Below are positions 5,474 to 5,606 of a stretch of DNA of 5,606 nucleotides, piece by piece; position 1 is the first letter of the stretch; each line of letters starts with the position of its first letter. Location of the stretch: the NCBI GenBank assembly GCA_031288055.1, contig JAITSD010000087.1:1-5606 (forward strand). The letters run 5' to 3'. Below the pieces are notes generated by a model. It was not told the origin of the DNA. It made no database searches and was given only the letters and a program-made list of their open reading frames with translations. This DNA is from Candidatus Opitulatrix roisinitermitis. GTDB lineage: Bacteria; Actinomycetota; Actinomycetes; Actinomycetales; Bifidobacteriaceae. The position numbers were made by a program, and so were the translations under genes.

Positions 5474-5606
5474 ATGCCTTTTATGAACGAAAAATTACTG
5501 GTTAATGATAAACCGCGCATTAAAAAATATTTTGTTATAGGGGCTTGTTTGGTAGCAGTTTTAATTTGTTCATTATTAGTCTATAATTTCGCTTTTAGAA
5601 AAGATT
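5474..5606 (+). CDS. N-terminal fragment of an unidentified single-pass membrane protein, truncated by the window edge
   Basis: An open frame begins at the ATG at 5474, with an alternative ATG at 5483, and runs off the right edge after 44 codons. A hydrophilic start (MPFMNEKLLVNDKPRIKK, 1-18) with basic residues before the helix is followed by about 18-19 hydrophobic residues (19-37, YFVIGACLVAVL onward) and then NFAFRKD. This is the pattern of an uncleaved signal anchor with the bulk of the protein outside. The frame is closed upstream by a TAA at 5462-5464, so no longer form exists. No Shine-Dalgarno is evident; a TATGAT (5457-5462) just ahead could be a -10 giving an almost leaderless transcript. 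It is divergent from the PTS operon. The family cannot be told, and any role in wall turnover would be guesswork. Confidence 0.6.
   Translation, partial: MPFMNEKLLVNDKPRIKKYFVIGACLVAVLICSLLVYNFAFRKD

Noticed and set aside
1..5606. Mollicute genetic code (TGA = Trp), suggested by AT richness and PTS/DUF871 genes
   Set aside because: TGA ends two genes at sensible positions, and the Trp codons checked are TGG. Reading through the methyltransferase TGA adds only a tail antisense to the endonuclease.

Overview
The window is AT-rich and reads correctly with the standard bacterial code. TGA is used as a stop (it ends the methyltransferase and EIIA genes), and the Trp codons I checked are TGG. That argues against Spiroplasma/Mycoplasma (TGA = Trp). 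Together with the phosphotransferase (PTS) genes and a good AGGTGA-type ribosome binding site, it points to a low-GC Bacillota, most likely a lactic acid bacterium (Lactobacillales). This placement is an inference; no phylogenetic marker is present.

Left edge (1-292): the first 25 codons of a membrane-anchored or secreted protein run off the window on the minus strand (1-76). It is followed by a divergent intergenic region with an 11-A run and a perfect 10-bp inverted repeat (118-145).

Restriction-modification module (293-2109): a gamma-type N6-adenine DNA methyltransferase (plus strand) and a putative PD-(D/E)XK restriction endonuclease (minus strand) lie tail to tail. Their 3' ends overlap by 19 bp. 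Specificity cannot be read from the sequence.

Cell-wall sugar PTS operon (5288 down to 2212, minus strand): a MurP-like EIIBC permease, a MupG-type 6-phospho-N-acetylmuramidase (DUF871), and a single-domain EIIA-Glc-type protein. The first two share one base at a TAATG junction and the third follows after 30 bp. Together they would import and phosphorylate a MurNAc-containing sugar (MurNAc or MurNAc-GlcNAc), hydrolyse the phosphorylated disaccharide, and supply the phosphoryl donor. The etherase MurQ and the regulator MurR often found with such genes are not in the window. I see no convincing terminator between the PTS operon and the endonuclease gene.

Right edge (5289-5606): the divergent intergenic region carries promoter-like elements and an imperfect tandem direct repeat (5368-5406). 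The start of another single-pass membrane protein (5474 onward, plus strand) is cut by the window end. I found no RNA genes, CRISPR arrays, insertion sequences or clear intrinsic terminators.
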